From: Bradyrhizobium sp. Ai1a-2
GTDB taxonomy: Bacteria; Pseudomonadota; Alphaproteobacteria; Rhizobiales; Xanthobacteraceae
Direction: 5' to 3'
Assembly: GCF_000426245.1 (NCBI RefSeq)
Contig: NZ_AUEZ01000027.1
Coordinates: forward strand, 37,116-101,115
Length of the DNA stretch: 64,000 nt
Below, in pieces: positions 24,742 to 33,697 of the stretch (position 1 is its first letter; each line of letters opens with the position of its first letter). The notes beneath the pieces are model-generated. The model was not told the DNA's origin. It saw nothing but the letters and a program-made list of their open reading frames with translations, and made no database searches. A program made the position numbers and the translations under genes.

Positions 24742-26454
24742 TCAATCAAGCGTAAAGGCGATGATGTTGTTGCCGCGCTTGAAATTGACTTGAGTGTTGC
24801 CGCCCGCGCCGACCACGATGTATTGCTTGCCGTCCACCATGTAGCTGGACGGCGGCGCATTCACGCCGGCCCCGGCGCGAAAGCTCCACAGCTCCTTGCC
24901 GTCGGACGAATTGTAGGCCGCGAACTTGCCATTGCCTTCGCCCGTGAACACAAGGCCGCCGGCCGTGGCGAGGATGCCGCCGATCATCGGTTCCGGTGTC
25001 TTGACCTGCCATTTGATCTTGCCGGTGTCGTAGTTCACCGCCGTGATGTTACCGGACTGCTTCTCACCGGGGATTGCGGTGAAGGCTCCGCCGAGCCACA
25101 GCTTGCCGTTCGGATAAGGCGAGTTCTCCACACGATAGGTCATGGGCTGGTGGAGGTTGATGGCATAGGCGAGCGCCTGACCCGGATCAGTGGCGATCGG
25201 CGACCATTCGACACCGCCATTTGCACCGGGAAGCATGCGAGCGCCTTCCTTGGTCGGGAGCACCCACATGTTCTCCTGAGCGACCATCGCCTCGGAGAAG
25301 CGGATCAGGCTGCAATCCTTGCGATCGTGCACGTAGATATGCCCGGTCTTGCCGGCGTGCAGCACGCCGGGAACCGTCTTGCCGCTCTTGTCCTTCACGT
25401 CGACCAGAACCGGCGGACTGACCGCGTCGAGGTCCCAGACGTCGTGGGCGATATACTGGAAGTGGCAGACATACTTGCCGGTGTCGAGATCGAGAGCGAC
25501 TAGCGAGTTCGTGTAGAGGTTGTCGCCAGGCCGGTTCGAGCCGTCGAGGTCCGGTGAGGGATTGCCGACCACGAAATAGATGCGGTTGGTGGCCAGGTCG
25601 ACAGCGGGGTTCTGCCAGACGCCGCCGCCGAGCTTGGCGAAGGGATCGCCGTTCTTGGCGAGTACGTCCTTTTCGCTCGCGATGTCGCGATGCATGTCGC
25701 GGCCGGTTGCGTCCTTGGTCGCCCAGACGCCGACCGAGTTTTCGGGAATCGTATGGAAGTTCCAGATCTGCTTGCCGGTCTTGGCGTCATAGGCGCGCAC
25801 GAAGCCGCGGATGCCGTACTCGCCGCCGTTCGTACCAATCAGCACCTTGTCCTTCACGACGGTCGGCGCCATCGTCTCGCTGTAGCCAAGCTCGGGATCA
25901 GCGATGTCGGTCTTCCAGACGACATCGCCAGTTTTCGCGCTCAGTGCCACCAGCTTGGAATCCAGCGTTGCGAGATAGACCAGGTCATTGAGGACCTGGA
26001 CGCCGCGATTGTTCGGACCGCAGCAGTAGGTCGTGATCGGCCCCATCTTGTGATTGTAGTGCCACAGCTCTCGGCCGGTTTTGGCGTCGAGGGCATAGAC
26101 ATGACTGAACGACGTCGTCACGAACATCACGCCGTCGACCACGATTGGCGAGGTCTCCAGTGACTCCTTGACGTCGGTCTGGAAGATCCAGGCGACGTGG
26201 AGGTTCTTGACGTTCTTCTGATTGATCTGCTTGGCCGGGTAAAACCGGGTCTGAGCATAGTTGCCATTGGTCAGCAGAAAATTGGTCGCACTCTTGTCGG
26301 CTGCGTTGAGCAGGGCCTGCGTCACCGGCGTGACCTTGGCCTGACCAACCGGGCCAATCGCGTCCTGCTTCACTTCCTGTTGCGCGAAAGAGGTGCCTGA
26401 TAACAAGTAGGCGGCACCAAACAATGCGGCGTATCCGCTCGAAAATCTATTCAT
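24742..26454 (-). CDS. PQQ-dependent alcohol dehydrogenase (methanol/ethanol family)
   Basis: 570 residues with a signal peptide (to about FAQ, residue 25) and an eight-bladed propeller with several W-motifs such as GELWHYNHK-like and KQIWNFHTIP. The vicinal disulfide Cys144-Cys145 (TYCCGP) typical of quinoprotein alcohol dehydrogenases is present. Metal and catalytic ligands are visible: Glu212 (GGEYGIRG), Asn298 (VVGNPSP) and Asp341. The residue two positions on is Asp343 (HDVWDLDA), as in lanthanide-using XoxF/PedH enzymes; calcium-type enzymes have a smaller residue there. No fused heme domain is present; the cytochrome gene follows. The substrate alcohol is unknown. Confidence 0.92.
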   Translation of the reverse strand: MNRFSSGYAALFGAAYLLSGTSFAQQEVKQDAIGPVGQAKVTPVTQALLNAADKSATNFLLTNGNYAQTRFYPAKQINQKNVKNLHVAWIFQTDVKESLETSPIVVDGVMFVTTSFSHVYALDAKTGRELWHYNHKMGPITTYCCGPNNRGVQVLNDLVYLATLDSKLVALSAKTGDVVWKTDIADPELGYSETMAPTVVKDKVLIGTNGGEYGIRGFVRAYDAKTGKQIWNFHTIPENSVGVWATKDATGRDMHRDIASEKDVLAKNGDPFAKLGGGVWQNPAVDLATNRIYFVVGNPSPDLDGSNRPGDNLYTNSLVALDLDTGKYVCHFQYIAHDVWDLDAVSPPVLVDVKDKSGKTVPGVLHAGKTGHIYVHDRKDCSLIRFSEAMVAQENMWVLPTKEGARMLPGANGGVEWSPIATDPGQALAYAINLHQPMTYRVENSPYPNGKLWLGGAFTAIPGEKQSGNITAVNYDTGKIKWQVKTPEPMIGGILATAGGLVFTGEGNGKFAAYNSSDGKELWSFRAGAGVNAPPSSYMVDGKQYIVVGAGGNTQVNFKRGNNIIAFTLD

Positions 26455-26629
26455 TCGTTCCGCCCCAATTTTTTCTAACCGGCCAAAGGTCGCGCGGTGT
26501 GATGGAACTCTGACTCGGGATGGGCCGATTTGACAAGAACTCAGCGATCAGCCGAGCTATTTTTTTGAAGGTGCACCGACCGTTCGCAGCCGCGAGAGAG
26601 GAGCCGCGCTGCATTGCAAGATTAGGCAA

Positions 26630-26785
26630 CGCCTTTACGAGTACACGCCCTGATCTTCGGCCGGCTCCCTCGCCGCCGCCGACGTCTCCGACCACTCGCC
26701 GGCGACGCGATCGAGATCGAGCAGGTTCTGCCGCATCTGCGCCCGCGAGAATCCGAGCGCGAAGAAGCGCTCGCCTCCTCAGAAC
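26630..26785 (-). pseudogene. Fragment of an FUSC-family gene (3' end only)
   Basis: About 150 bases closely match the last part of the FUSC gene at 27641-27793, including the stretch just beyond its stop codon. In the minus-strand frame it reads FFALGFSRAQMRQNLLDLDRVAGEWSE, versus FFALGFSLEQMRQNLLDLDRVVGEWSE in the intact gene. Nothing upstream of it is homologous, so this is a cut-off duplicate. Between it and the PQQ gene (26455-26629) I see no gene. Confidence 0.75.
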
Positions 26786-26840
26786 TGGTGGCAACGCAAA
26801 TTGCGCCGGCCGGCGCCTTGCCGCCAGAGGCGGCATCGCC

Positions 26841-27359
26841 TCAAGAATCAGCGGCGAGGAGGCCATCGGGGACCGGTCCGGGGATCCAATCGTCCCCTGC
26901 GAGCGGCTTAACCGTTACGCCACTAATGACCCCGAGTTGCAGGCTTGGATCGAAGTGGCGCATCGTCCGCTCATTCAGGTCAATGATACGACCAGGCGTC
27001 AGTGGCCCCACGTCATTTATCTTGACGATGACCTTCTTTCCTACAGCCTCGACGAGGGCAAACTTCGGCCTCGCGCCATATTGGACCCCACCGAATTTCT
27101 GACGCAAGCTTGTCTTGATGGCAGCCGCCCAGACAGAGGGATCATAGCGCTCGCCGGAGGCAGTGTTCGGGCCGCCCTCACGCCATCCGGGCCGGAACGG
27201 ATTGTACATGGAGGCTGCGCCAACGATCGCATCTCCAGAAGCGGCATCGATGACGGCGCTTGAATGAACTACGCTGATTTCACTGCGAGCAACGGTAACA
27301 GAAATGGCAAGTGCGACTAGGGCGCCGCAAATTGCGGCGCTCGAGCGGAAGAGCATCAT
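26841..27359 (-). CDS. RlpA-like double-psi beta-barrel protein
   Basis: 172 residues with a strong AAGGAG ribosome site before ATGATG and a signal peptide (LFRSSAAICGALVALAISVTVARS). The mature part has GAASMYNPFRPGWREGGPNTASGERYDPSVWAAAI, FGGVQYG, KKVIVKINDVGPLTPGRIIDLNE, the double-psi barrel of RlpA with the conserved NDVGP...GRIIDL. RlpA proteins cleave or bind denuded glycan strands at septa. There is no SPOR domain and no lipobox, so this short form may not be division-linked. It lies between the FUSC gene and its duplicated fragment. Confidence 0.87.
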   Translation of the reverse strand: MMLFRSSAAICGALVALAISVTVARSEISVVHSSAVIDAASGDAIVGAASMYNPFRPGWREGGPNTASGERYDPSVWAAAIKTSLRQKFGGVQYGARPKFALVEAVGKKVIVKINDVGPLTPGRIIDLNERTMRHFDPSLQLGVISGVTVKPLAGDDWIPGPVPDGLLAADS

Positions 27360-27619
27360 AACTCCTTGACTGATTTTCTTCGATCGTTCGGTTCCCGATC
27401 CCGCAAGGCATGGACAAGCGAACGCGGAGGCGTTGACGGACTCGTGCCAATTTTTTGCGGATTCGTGCCGATGCTGGCGATGGAACCGTTGTGGGAACCT
27501 AGGCGGTCCTCACACAGTGTTTTTAGTTCTCACCGACTAAGCCAGAGATTGCGTCAGCAACATGACTGAATAGGGCTTCTTTGATAGCGCGTTGGAGCAA
27601 GCGTTCTGGCCGATGAGCC

Positions 27620-27651
27620 GACATCTACGCCTTTAGACATCTACGCCTTTA
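27620..27651. repeat. Tandem 16-bp repeat
   Basis: GACATCTACGCCTTTA occurs twice head to tail (27620-27635, 27636-27651), just where homology with the 26630 fragment begins. The rest of the gap 27360-27619, upstream of the RlpA-like gene, shows no gene. Confidence 0.8.
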
Positions 27652-27663
27652 TGAGTACACGCC

Positions 27664-28782
27664 CTACTCTTTGACCGGCTCCCTCGCGGCCTCCGACCTC
27701 TCCGACCATTCGCCGACGACGCGATCGAGATCGAGCAGGTTCTGCCGCATCTGCTCCAGCGAGAATCCCAGCGCGAAGAAGCACTCCGCCATGCCGCCGG
27801 GAAGGCCGCGGATCAGGCCTTCGCTGCGAACGGCGGCGACTTCTCCCGCATAACGCTGCAGGGCGGCATGAACAGGCGCGATCGCCGGCGCGCCCGCGCC
27901 CGTGCGCAACGCTGCGGCTGCCGAACGGAGATAGAGCGTGATCGTCTTGCTGACTTCGGACAAGGGCCCGGCAAGCCGCGCCTGCACATTCGCCGGCAGC
28001 GGCACCACGGTGGCGCGACCGATCATCACGACATCATGGCGCAGCCGCAAAATGGTGCGCAGTAGCGGCCCGGTGTCCGGGCCGGACGATAGATGGGCGG
28101 AGCGCTCGCGCTCGGCCTCTGCACCGATCGCGTCCAGCCCAACCAGCGCGGCGCCAATGCCGTCCTGGAGGCGGTGGAGGGCATCATTGTCGCGCCCGCG
28201 CGTCAGGCCGGCGAGCAGTTCGGCGAAGGCGGCCGCGATCAATTCCAGCACCCGCGCCGCGTTGACGCGAATCTGGCTCACGGCGCGCGATGGCAGCACC
28301 AGGAACGACACCAGAAGCCCGGTGACCGCGCCGACGGCGACCTCGCTGACGCGATCGATTGCTGATGCCAGCGGATCGGCGTGATGCAGGGTCGGGACCA
28401 GCAGCACGATCACGGCGGTGACCGTCGCCGCGCTGAGGCTGGGATTGATGGCGGCGATGAAGGCCAATGGCGCAACGGCCAGCACCAGCAAGCCGAGCAA
28501 GCCGCCCTCCCCGGAATACGGGATCAGCACCGCGATGGCGCCGCCATAGATCGCGCCGCCGATGGTCCCGAGCATGTAGTCGCGGGTCGCCTTCAGCGAC
28601 CGGCCGACACTCATCTGGGTCACGATCAGCGACGTCAGCACCGCCCAGAGCGGCAGCAGGAGGTGCAGCGCGACGGCCACCGCATAGGCGATCGCGGCCG
28701 CCACCGTGACCCTGACTGCCAGCGCCAATTGGCCCTTTCGGCTACGAATCCAGCCGAGCACATGTTTCGCAACGGCTGTCAT
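27664..28782 (-). CDS. FUSC-family (aromatic acid exporter-like) membrane protein
   Basis: 372 residues. The N-terminal half has five to six hydrophobic segments (VRVTVAAAIAYAVAVALHLLLPLWAVLTSLIVTQMSVGRSLKATRDYMLGTIGGAIYGG and following). That pattern, with the R-x-x-GT-x-GG motif after the second helix pair, is typical of FUSC/AaeB-type exporters. The C-terminal half is soluble and helical. Such proteins are thought to export aromatic acids or other toxic metabolites. The 3' end is duplicated about 1 kb away at 26630-26785. Confidence 0.85.
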   Translation of the reverse strand: MTAVAKHVLGWIRSRKGQLALAVRVTVAAAIAYAVAVALHLLLPLWAVLTSLIVTQMSVGRSLKATRDYMLGTIGGAIYGGAIAVLIPYSGEGGLLGLLVLAVAPLAFIAAINPSLSAATVTAVIVLLVPTLHHADPLASAIDRVSEVAVGAVTGLLVSFLVLPSRAVSQIRVNAARVLELIAAAFAELLAGLTRGRDNDALHRLQDGIGAALVGLDAIGAEAERERSAHLSSGPDTGPLLRTILRLRHDVVMIGRATVVPLPANVQARLAGPLSEVSKTITLYLRSAAAALRTGAGAPAIAPVHAALQRYAGEVAAVRSEGLIRGLPGGMAECFFALGFSLEQMRQNLLDLDRVVGEWSERSEAAREPVKE

Positions 28783-28911
28783 GCGACCGAATCTCTGCTG
28801 CTCACGACGATCCTATGGCTGACGTTCGGCATGGCTGGTGCCCGCGGCGTGACGGCGGCTTGAAACCTGAAACCGGCCCGCCTACCCTGTGAGCCAATAC
28901 GAGGAAACACG

Positions 28912-30282
28912 ATGGCCAACGAAACCGCAACGCTTGCCGCCTATGTCGCTAACCTGAAATTTGCAGATATTCCACCGGAAGTATTGCAGCGCGCCAAGGT
29001 GCTGACGCTGGACTTCCTCGGCAGCACGATCCGGGCGCGGCGCGAAGCCGAATCGACTCCCTCGCTTTTGAAGATGCTGGAAGCGCTGGCGCTGGACGGC
29101 AAGGGCGAAGCCACCGTGTTCGGCGACGGCAAGACCTGGACGCCGGCGGTCGCGGCACTGCTGAACGGCGCGCTTGGCCATTCGCTCGACTTCGACGACA
29201 CGCACGCTGATTCCTCGCTGCATCCGAGCGCACCCGTGGTGCCGGCCGCATTCGCGGTCGGCGAGATGGTCGGCGCCTCCGGCCGCGACGTGCTGACCGC
29301 GATCGTCGCGGGCTATGAGGTCTGCTGCCGGCTCGGCAACGCGCTCGATCCGACCTCGCATTATGCGCGCGGCTTCCACCCGACCGCGACCGCCGGCACC
29401 TATGGCGCCGCGGCGGCGGCGGCGAAACTGTTCGGCTTGCCGAAGGAGCAGATCATCGCAGCCTTCGGCGTTTCCGGCAGCCAGGCTGCGGGCTCGCTGC
29501 AATTCCTCGTCAATGGCGCCTGGAACAAGCGCTACCAGGTCGGCGCCGCCGCGATGAATGGCGTCATCGCCGCAACGCTGGCGCGCAACGATTTCGTCGG
29601 CTCGGTCGAATCGGTGGAGGGCAAGCATGGCCTGCTCGTCGGCTACAGCGACGATGCGCACCCGGACAAGGCGATTGCGGGACTTGGCAGCATCTTTGAA
29701 ACCATGAAGATCGGCGTCAAACCCTATCCGAGCTGCCGCTACACCCATGCCGCGATCGATGCGCTGATCGCGATGCGGCGCGAGCACAATCTGACGCCGG
29801 ACCAGGTGAAGCGGGTCGAGATCGGCCTGCACCGCAACGGCATCACCCTGACCGGCGATGCCGCAACCAAGCGGCACCCGACCTCGATCGTCGGCGGCCA
29901 GTTCTCGATGTTCTTCACCGGTGCGATCGCCCTCGACCAGGGCCGTTTCGGCTGGGACGATTACGGCCGGCTTGGCGATGCCGCGATCGATGCGCTCGCC
30001 GACAAGTTCGACGTGGTGCAGGATGATCGGTTGGAGATCGGCCGCACGCACCCGTTCGGGGCGCGCGTCAGCATCACCACCGAGGACGGCGTGCATGAGC
30101 GGCTCAATGCCGATCCCTCCGGCGAGCCGACCTCGTTCCCTGATGCCACGGCGATGCAACAGAAATTCCTCACCCTGGCCCGCCCGGTCCTGGACGGTCG
30201 CGCCGACCAGTTCGCCGATGCGATCCTGTCGCTGGAGCGTTTTGACCGGGTGGAAAAGGCGACGCAATTGGGCCGGCAGTAG
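28912..30282 (+). CDS. MmgE/PrpD family protein
   Basis: 456 residues with a good GAGGAAA ribosome site. Family stretches are LTLDFLGSTIRARREAESTPSLL, LLNGALGHSLDFDDTHADSSLHPSAPVVPAAFAVGEMVGASGRDVLTAIVAGYEVCCRLG and VKPYPSCRYTHAAIDAL. Members include 2-methylcitrate dehydratase (PrpD) and cis-aconitate decarboxylase. No propionate genes are nearby, so the substrate cannot be assigned. It stands alone between an FUSC gene and an SGNH protein gene on the other strand. Confidence 0.93.
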   Translation: MANETATLAAYVANLKFADIPPEVLQRAKVLTLDFLGSTIRARREAESTPSLLKMLEALALDGKGEATVFGDGKTWTPAVAALLNGALGHSLDFDDTHADSSLHPSAPVVPAAFAVGEMVGASGRDVLTAIVAGYEVCCRLGNALDPTSHYARGFHPTATAGTYGAAAAAAKLFGLPKEQIIAAFGVSGSQAAGSLQFLVNGAWNKRYQVGAAAMNGVIAATLARNDFVGSVESVEGKHGLLVGYSDDAHPDKAIAGLGSIFETMKIGVKPYPSCRYTHAAIDALIAMRREHNLTPDQVKRVEIGLHRNGITLTGDAATKRHPTSIVGGQFSMFFTGAIALDQGRFGWDDYGRLGDAAIDALADKFDVVQDDRLEIGRTHPFGARVSITTEDGVHERLNADPSGEPTSFPDATAMQQKFLTLARPVLDGRADQFADAILSLERFDRVEKATQLGRQ

Positions 30283-30289
30283 TGTCGCG

Positions 30290-31174
30290 TCAATTGGCGA
30301 TCTGCCTGAAGCGTTCATCCAGGTAGCGGCTGACCAGCACCGCCGACCGCGCGTCGAGGTGCACGCCGTCGTCCCATCTGAGTTCGCTGCGGTCGACGTC
30401 GATCGGCAGCCAGCGGCTCTGATCCGGAAACGCGCGATGGACCATCTCGCGCGTGGTCCTGACATAGAGCGATGTCTCTATCGGCGCGGCGTAGGGCATT
30501 TCCATCAGCAGCACACGGGCGCCGCGCTGTTCCAGCACCTCGATCAGCCGGCCGATCGCCTCGATATTGACCTTGGTGGCGGCGCTCGGGTCTTCGGACT
30601 CCATCTCTCCGATCGCCCGCTGCAGATAGACGTGGTTGTCGAAATTGCCCGGCGGCTGCGCGAGCAGGCTTTTCAGCCGGGCCGCGATCTGGGCATGGGT
30701 GACCGGGGCATGCACCCGGTTCTCATATGCCGCAACTGCAGTCCGGATCGGGCGCAGGAACAGCGCCTCGTGTCCCTCCTTGGTGGAGAAGCGCTTCACC
30801 AGATCCGCATCCGGTGCCCGGGACAAGATGTTGATCTCGACGACGATCAGCTTGGGGAGCTGCCGCTGATTGGCGAGGATCTCGAGCGCGGTGACGGGCG
30901 AGCCGCCGGCGAATGCCAGATTCCGCACGCGCGGCGTTTCGAAATATTCCTCCCGGAGCCGGAAGGTCAGCGAACTGCCCACGAGCACGACATCCGGAAC
31001 GGGATTGTCGACATAGCGGTTCACAATGACGAGCGCGCCATCGCGCGCGGTCGTCGCCGGCAATTGCAAGGTGTGTCCGAACCGCGCGGTCGCGATGCCG
31101 CAGGCGATCAGCAAGAGCGCCGCCGCAACGGCGCTCTTGATCAACCAGGCGGTGGGTTTCTGCTGCTTTTCCAT
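30290..31174 (-). CDS. SGNH-like membrane-anchored protein paired with MBOAT (AlgX/DltD-type partner)
   Basis: 294 residues from the ATG at 31174; a longer frame overlaps the MBOAT gene. One N-terminal membrane segment (TAWLIKSAVAAALLLIACGIATARF) is followed by a periplasmic domain with VVLVGSSLTFRLREEYF (candidate nucleophile Ser) and ELRWDDGVHLDARSAVLVSRYL (candidate Asp and His), the order expected for an SGNH hydrolase. It starts 4 bases after the MBOAT stop, so the two are cotranscribed. By analogy with AlgI-AlgX and DltB-DltD pairs, it probably moves acyl groups from the MBOAT partner to a surface polymer. Confidence 0.8.
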   Translation of the reverse strand: MEKQQKPTAWLIKSAVAAALLLIACGIATARFGHTLQLPATTARDGALVIVNRYVDNPVPDVVLVGSSLTFRLREEYFETPRVRNLAFAGGSPVTALEILANQRQLPKLIVVEINILSRAPDADLVKRFSTKEGHEALFLRPIRTAVAAYENRVHAPVTHAQIAARLKSLLAQPPGNFDNHVYLQRAIGEMESEDPSAATKVNIEAIGRLIEVLEQRGARVLLMEMPYAAPIETSLYVRTTREMVHRAFPDQSRWLPIDVDRSELRWDDGVHLDARSAVLVSRYLDERFRQIAN

Positions 31175-31178
31175 GCGA

Positions 31179-32540
31179 TCAGAACTGGAAATAGATGAAC
31201 GCGCTCTCCGGCCCCGCCTCAAGATAGGCGAGCGCAACCAGCGCTCCATAGGCATACGGCTCCCACCGCGTCAGCGCGGTCTCGAACAGCGACGTGATGC
31301 GCATATGCTGCAGCAGGACCGGAAGCGCGTAGAGCAGCGCAAGATTGTAGAACAATTTTGGCGGATTCGGGTTGGTGGTCGGCGTGAACATGCCGGTGAG
31401 ATAGGCGAGTGCATGCTCGAAATTCGGCAGCTTGAAGAAGATCCAGGCCATGGTGACGCAGAAGAACACCACGCCCATGCGCAAGAGGCGCAGCGGCACG
31501 GAATCGATCGCCTGCAGCACATGCAGGAACGGCCGCTCGATCACCAGGAACAACCCGTGCAGCACTCCCCACGCCAGATAGCTGAAGCCTGCGCCGTGCC
31601 AGAGGCCGCCCAGACCCATCACGATCATCAGATTGAGATAGGTTCTGATACGTCCATGCCGGTTGCCGCCCAGCGGGATGTAGAGATAGGTGCGCAGCCA
31701 GGTCGACAGCGAGATGTGCCACCGGGTCCAGAATTCCGAGAACGACAAGGACGTATAGGGCAGATCGAAATTGATTGGCAGGCGGTAGCCGAACAGAAGC
31801 CCCAGGCCGATCGCGATCGCCGAATAGCCGAAGAAGTCGGCATAGATCTGGTAGCCGTAGAGGAAAACGAGCAGCCAGCGGTCCTGCGTCTGCAGCGTCT
31901 CGTAGAGCGGGAAGTCCATGTAGGCCGTCATCTCGTTGAGATTGTTGGCCACATAGAGCTTGAAGAAGAAGCCCGCGATGATCCATTTGGTGGCTTCCAC
32001 GAACGGCACGTCGGCAAGCTGCTTCGGCACGATCTGCGGCATGAACATGCCGGCGCGCGTGATCGGCCCGGAGACGAGCTGCGGAAAGAAGATGATGTAG
32101 AGGAAGACGTCGGCCAGAGGCGGCCGCAATGCCTTGCTGCGGGTGAGATCGACCAACAGGCTGATATTGTGGAAGACGAAAAAGGAGATGCCGATCGGCA
32201 GCGGCAGCCTCAAGAGGAAGTCGATCGCCGCATTGTCGACCAGTGCCGGCGCCTTCGGATCGAGAAACAGGAATTTGTATTTGAAGAAGGCGAGCAGCGC
32301 GAGGTTGAAGACGATGCCGGCCGGCAGCCAGCGGCGGTCGTGCAGCGAAAGCACCAGGAACAGATAGGTCCCGCCGACCGCGACCGCGAGCAGCGGCAGC
32401 AGCTCGGGCTGGCCGTATCCATAGAAGAACAGGCTCGCGACCACCAGGAGAAGGACCTGGAACCGCCGGACCGGCGGGAGGTAGTAGGTCACAAATACGA
32501 TCGCGGCAAACAGGCCGAATTGCCACGACGTGAAAGTCAT
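31179..32540 (-). CDS. MBOAT-family membrane O-acyltransferase (AlgI-like)
   Basis: 453 residues from the ATG at 32540 (MTFTSWQFGLFAAIVFVTYYL); the frame is open 13 codons further. About ten membrane segments are visible, with the diagnostic PIGISFFVFHNISLLVDLTR, FPQLVSGPITR, FSEFWTRWHISLSTWLRTYLYIPLGGNRHG and GLGGLWHGAGFSYLAWGVLHG; the His in GLWHGAG is the conserved catalytic residue. These proteins take acyl groups in the cytoplasm and pass them outward for polysaccharide O-acetylation. It is cotranscribed with the SGNH partner. The target polymer is not indicated by neighbours. Confidence 0.95.
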   Translation of the reverse strand: MTFTSWQFGLFAAIVFVTYYLPPVRRFQVLLLVVASLFFYGYGQPELLPLLAVAVGGTYLFLVLSLHDRRWLPAGIVFNLALLAFFKYKFLFLDPKAPALVDNAAIDFLLRLPLPIGISFFVFHNISLLVDLTRSKALRPPLADVFLYIIFFPQLVSGPITRAGMFMPQIVPKQLADVPFVEATKWIIAGFFFKLYVANNLNEMTAYMDFPLYETLQTQDRWLLVFLYGYQIYADFFGYSAIAIGLGLLFGYRLPINFDLPYTSLSFSEFWTRWHISLSTWLRTYLYIPLGGNRHGRIRTYLNLMIVMGLGGLWHGAGFSYLAWGVLHGLFLVIERPFLHVLQAIDSVPLRLLRMGVVFFCVTMAWIFFKLPNFEHALAYLTGMFTPTTNPNPPKLFYNLALLYALPVLLQHMRITSLFETALTRWEPYAYGALVALAYLEAGPESAFIYFQF

Positions 32541-32714
32541 GTTCCGGGAGCCTCGCAGGAACCTTGGAGCCCATGCCATGCCCCATCGGCGATTCCCGAG
32601 TCAAGCCACGATGACGCAAAACGCCGGCGGCTTGCAGGGCGGCACGGCCGGGATGATGGCGTGCAGGCGGCGAATTCCTGCTATCATTAAGGCCACGAAA
32701 TAAGGAGTCCCCTC

Positions 32715-33632
32715 ATGAGCTGGCTTCCCTCCAACGATCCGATCCTCGGCGATCCCAAGACCTGCGACGCGCTGGAGCTCGTCATCGTGCCGCGCACCCG
32801 CGATCTCGGCGACGGATTTGCCGTGCGGCGCGCGCTGCCGCATGGCAAGCGGCAGATGGTCGGCCCCTTCATTTTCTTCGACCATTTCGGGCCGGTGCAG
32901 TTTCTCGCCGGCAAGGGCATGGATGTGCGGCCGCATCCACATATCGGGCTTGCCACCGTCACCTATCTGTTCGACGGCAGCATCATGCACCGCGACAGCG
33001 AGGGCAACATCCAGGAGATCCAGCCGGGCGCCATGAACCTGATGACCGCGGGCCGTGGCATCGCGCATTCCGAGCGCACGCCTGATGTCCAGCGCCGCGA
33101 CGGCCAGAAGATGCTGGGACTGCAGAGCTGGATCGCGCTGCCTCAGGCCAGGGAGGAGATCGCGCCGTCGTTCCAGCATTACGCCGCCGGCGACCTGCCC
33201 ATGATCACCGAGCGCGGCTTCACCGCGCGCGTCATCGCCGGCTCGTCGTTCGGGATCTCCTCGCCGGTCGAGATGGTCTCGCCATGGTTCTACACCGAGG
33301 TCACGGCAGAGGCCAGCACCAGCGTGCCGCTCGACCCGGATCACGAGGAGCGCGCGATCTATCTCGTCGACGGCGAAGTCGAGATCGCCAACGAGCGTTA
33401 TGAAGGTCCGCGCCTCCTGATCTTCCGGCCCGGCGACCGCATCACGGTGAAGGCGATCCAGCCGACGCGGATGATGTTCCTGGGCGGTGACGCGCTGGAA
33501 GGCCCGCGCCACATCTGGTGGAATTTCGTCTCGTCCAGCAAGGAGCGGATCGAGCAGGCCAAACAGGACTGGAAAACCGGACGTTTCGCAGCCGTTCCGC
33601 AGGAACATGAGTTCATTCCGCTGCCGGAGTGA
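32715..33632 (+). CDS. Pirin family protein
   Basis: 305 residues from an ATG with AAGGAG upstream. Bicupin fold: GPFIFFDHFGPVQF, then MDVRPHPHIGLATVTYLFDGSIMHRDSEGN and GRGIAHSERTP, which hold the metal-binding His/His/His/Glu set of the N-terminal cupin. The C-terminal cupin has ERAIYLVDGEVEIANERYEGPRLLIFRPGD. Bacterial pirins include quercetin dioxygenases and regulators of pyruvate metabolism; which role applies here is unknown. It appears to be monocistronic. Confidence 0.94.
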   Translation: MSWLPSNDPILGDPKTCDALELVIVPRTRDLGDGFAVRRALPHGKRQMVGPFIFFDHFGPVQFLAGKGMDVRPHPHIGLATVTYLFDGSIMHRDSEGNIQEIQPGAMNLMTAGRGIAHSERTPDVQRRDGQKMLGLQSWIALPQAREEIAPSFQHYAAGDLPMITERGFTARVIAGSSFGISSPVEMVSPWFYTEVTAEASTSVPLDPDHEERAIYLVDGEVEIANERYEGPRLLIFRPGDRITVKAIQPTRMMFLGGDALEGPRHIWWNFVSSSKERIEQAKQDWKTGRFAAVPQEHEFIPLPE

Positions 33633-33697
33633 GCTATCTCCCAGTCGCTTTATGCCGCCCGCAATGTCGTGGGCGGCTGCTTTGAAGGTCTGACCAG

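Noticed and set aside
31026..32690. A 554-codon plus-strand frame opposite the SGNH and MBOAT genes
   Set aside because: The opposite strand has unmistakable MBOAT signatures; this frame is Glu/Arg/Gln-rich shadow sequence.
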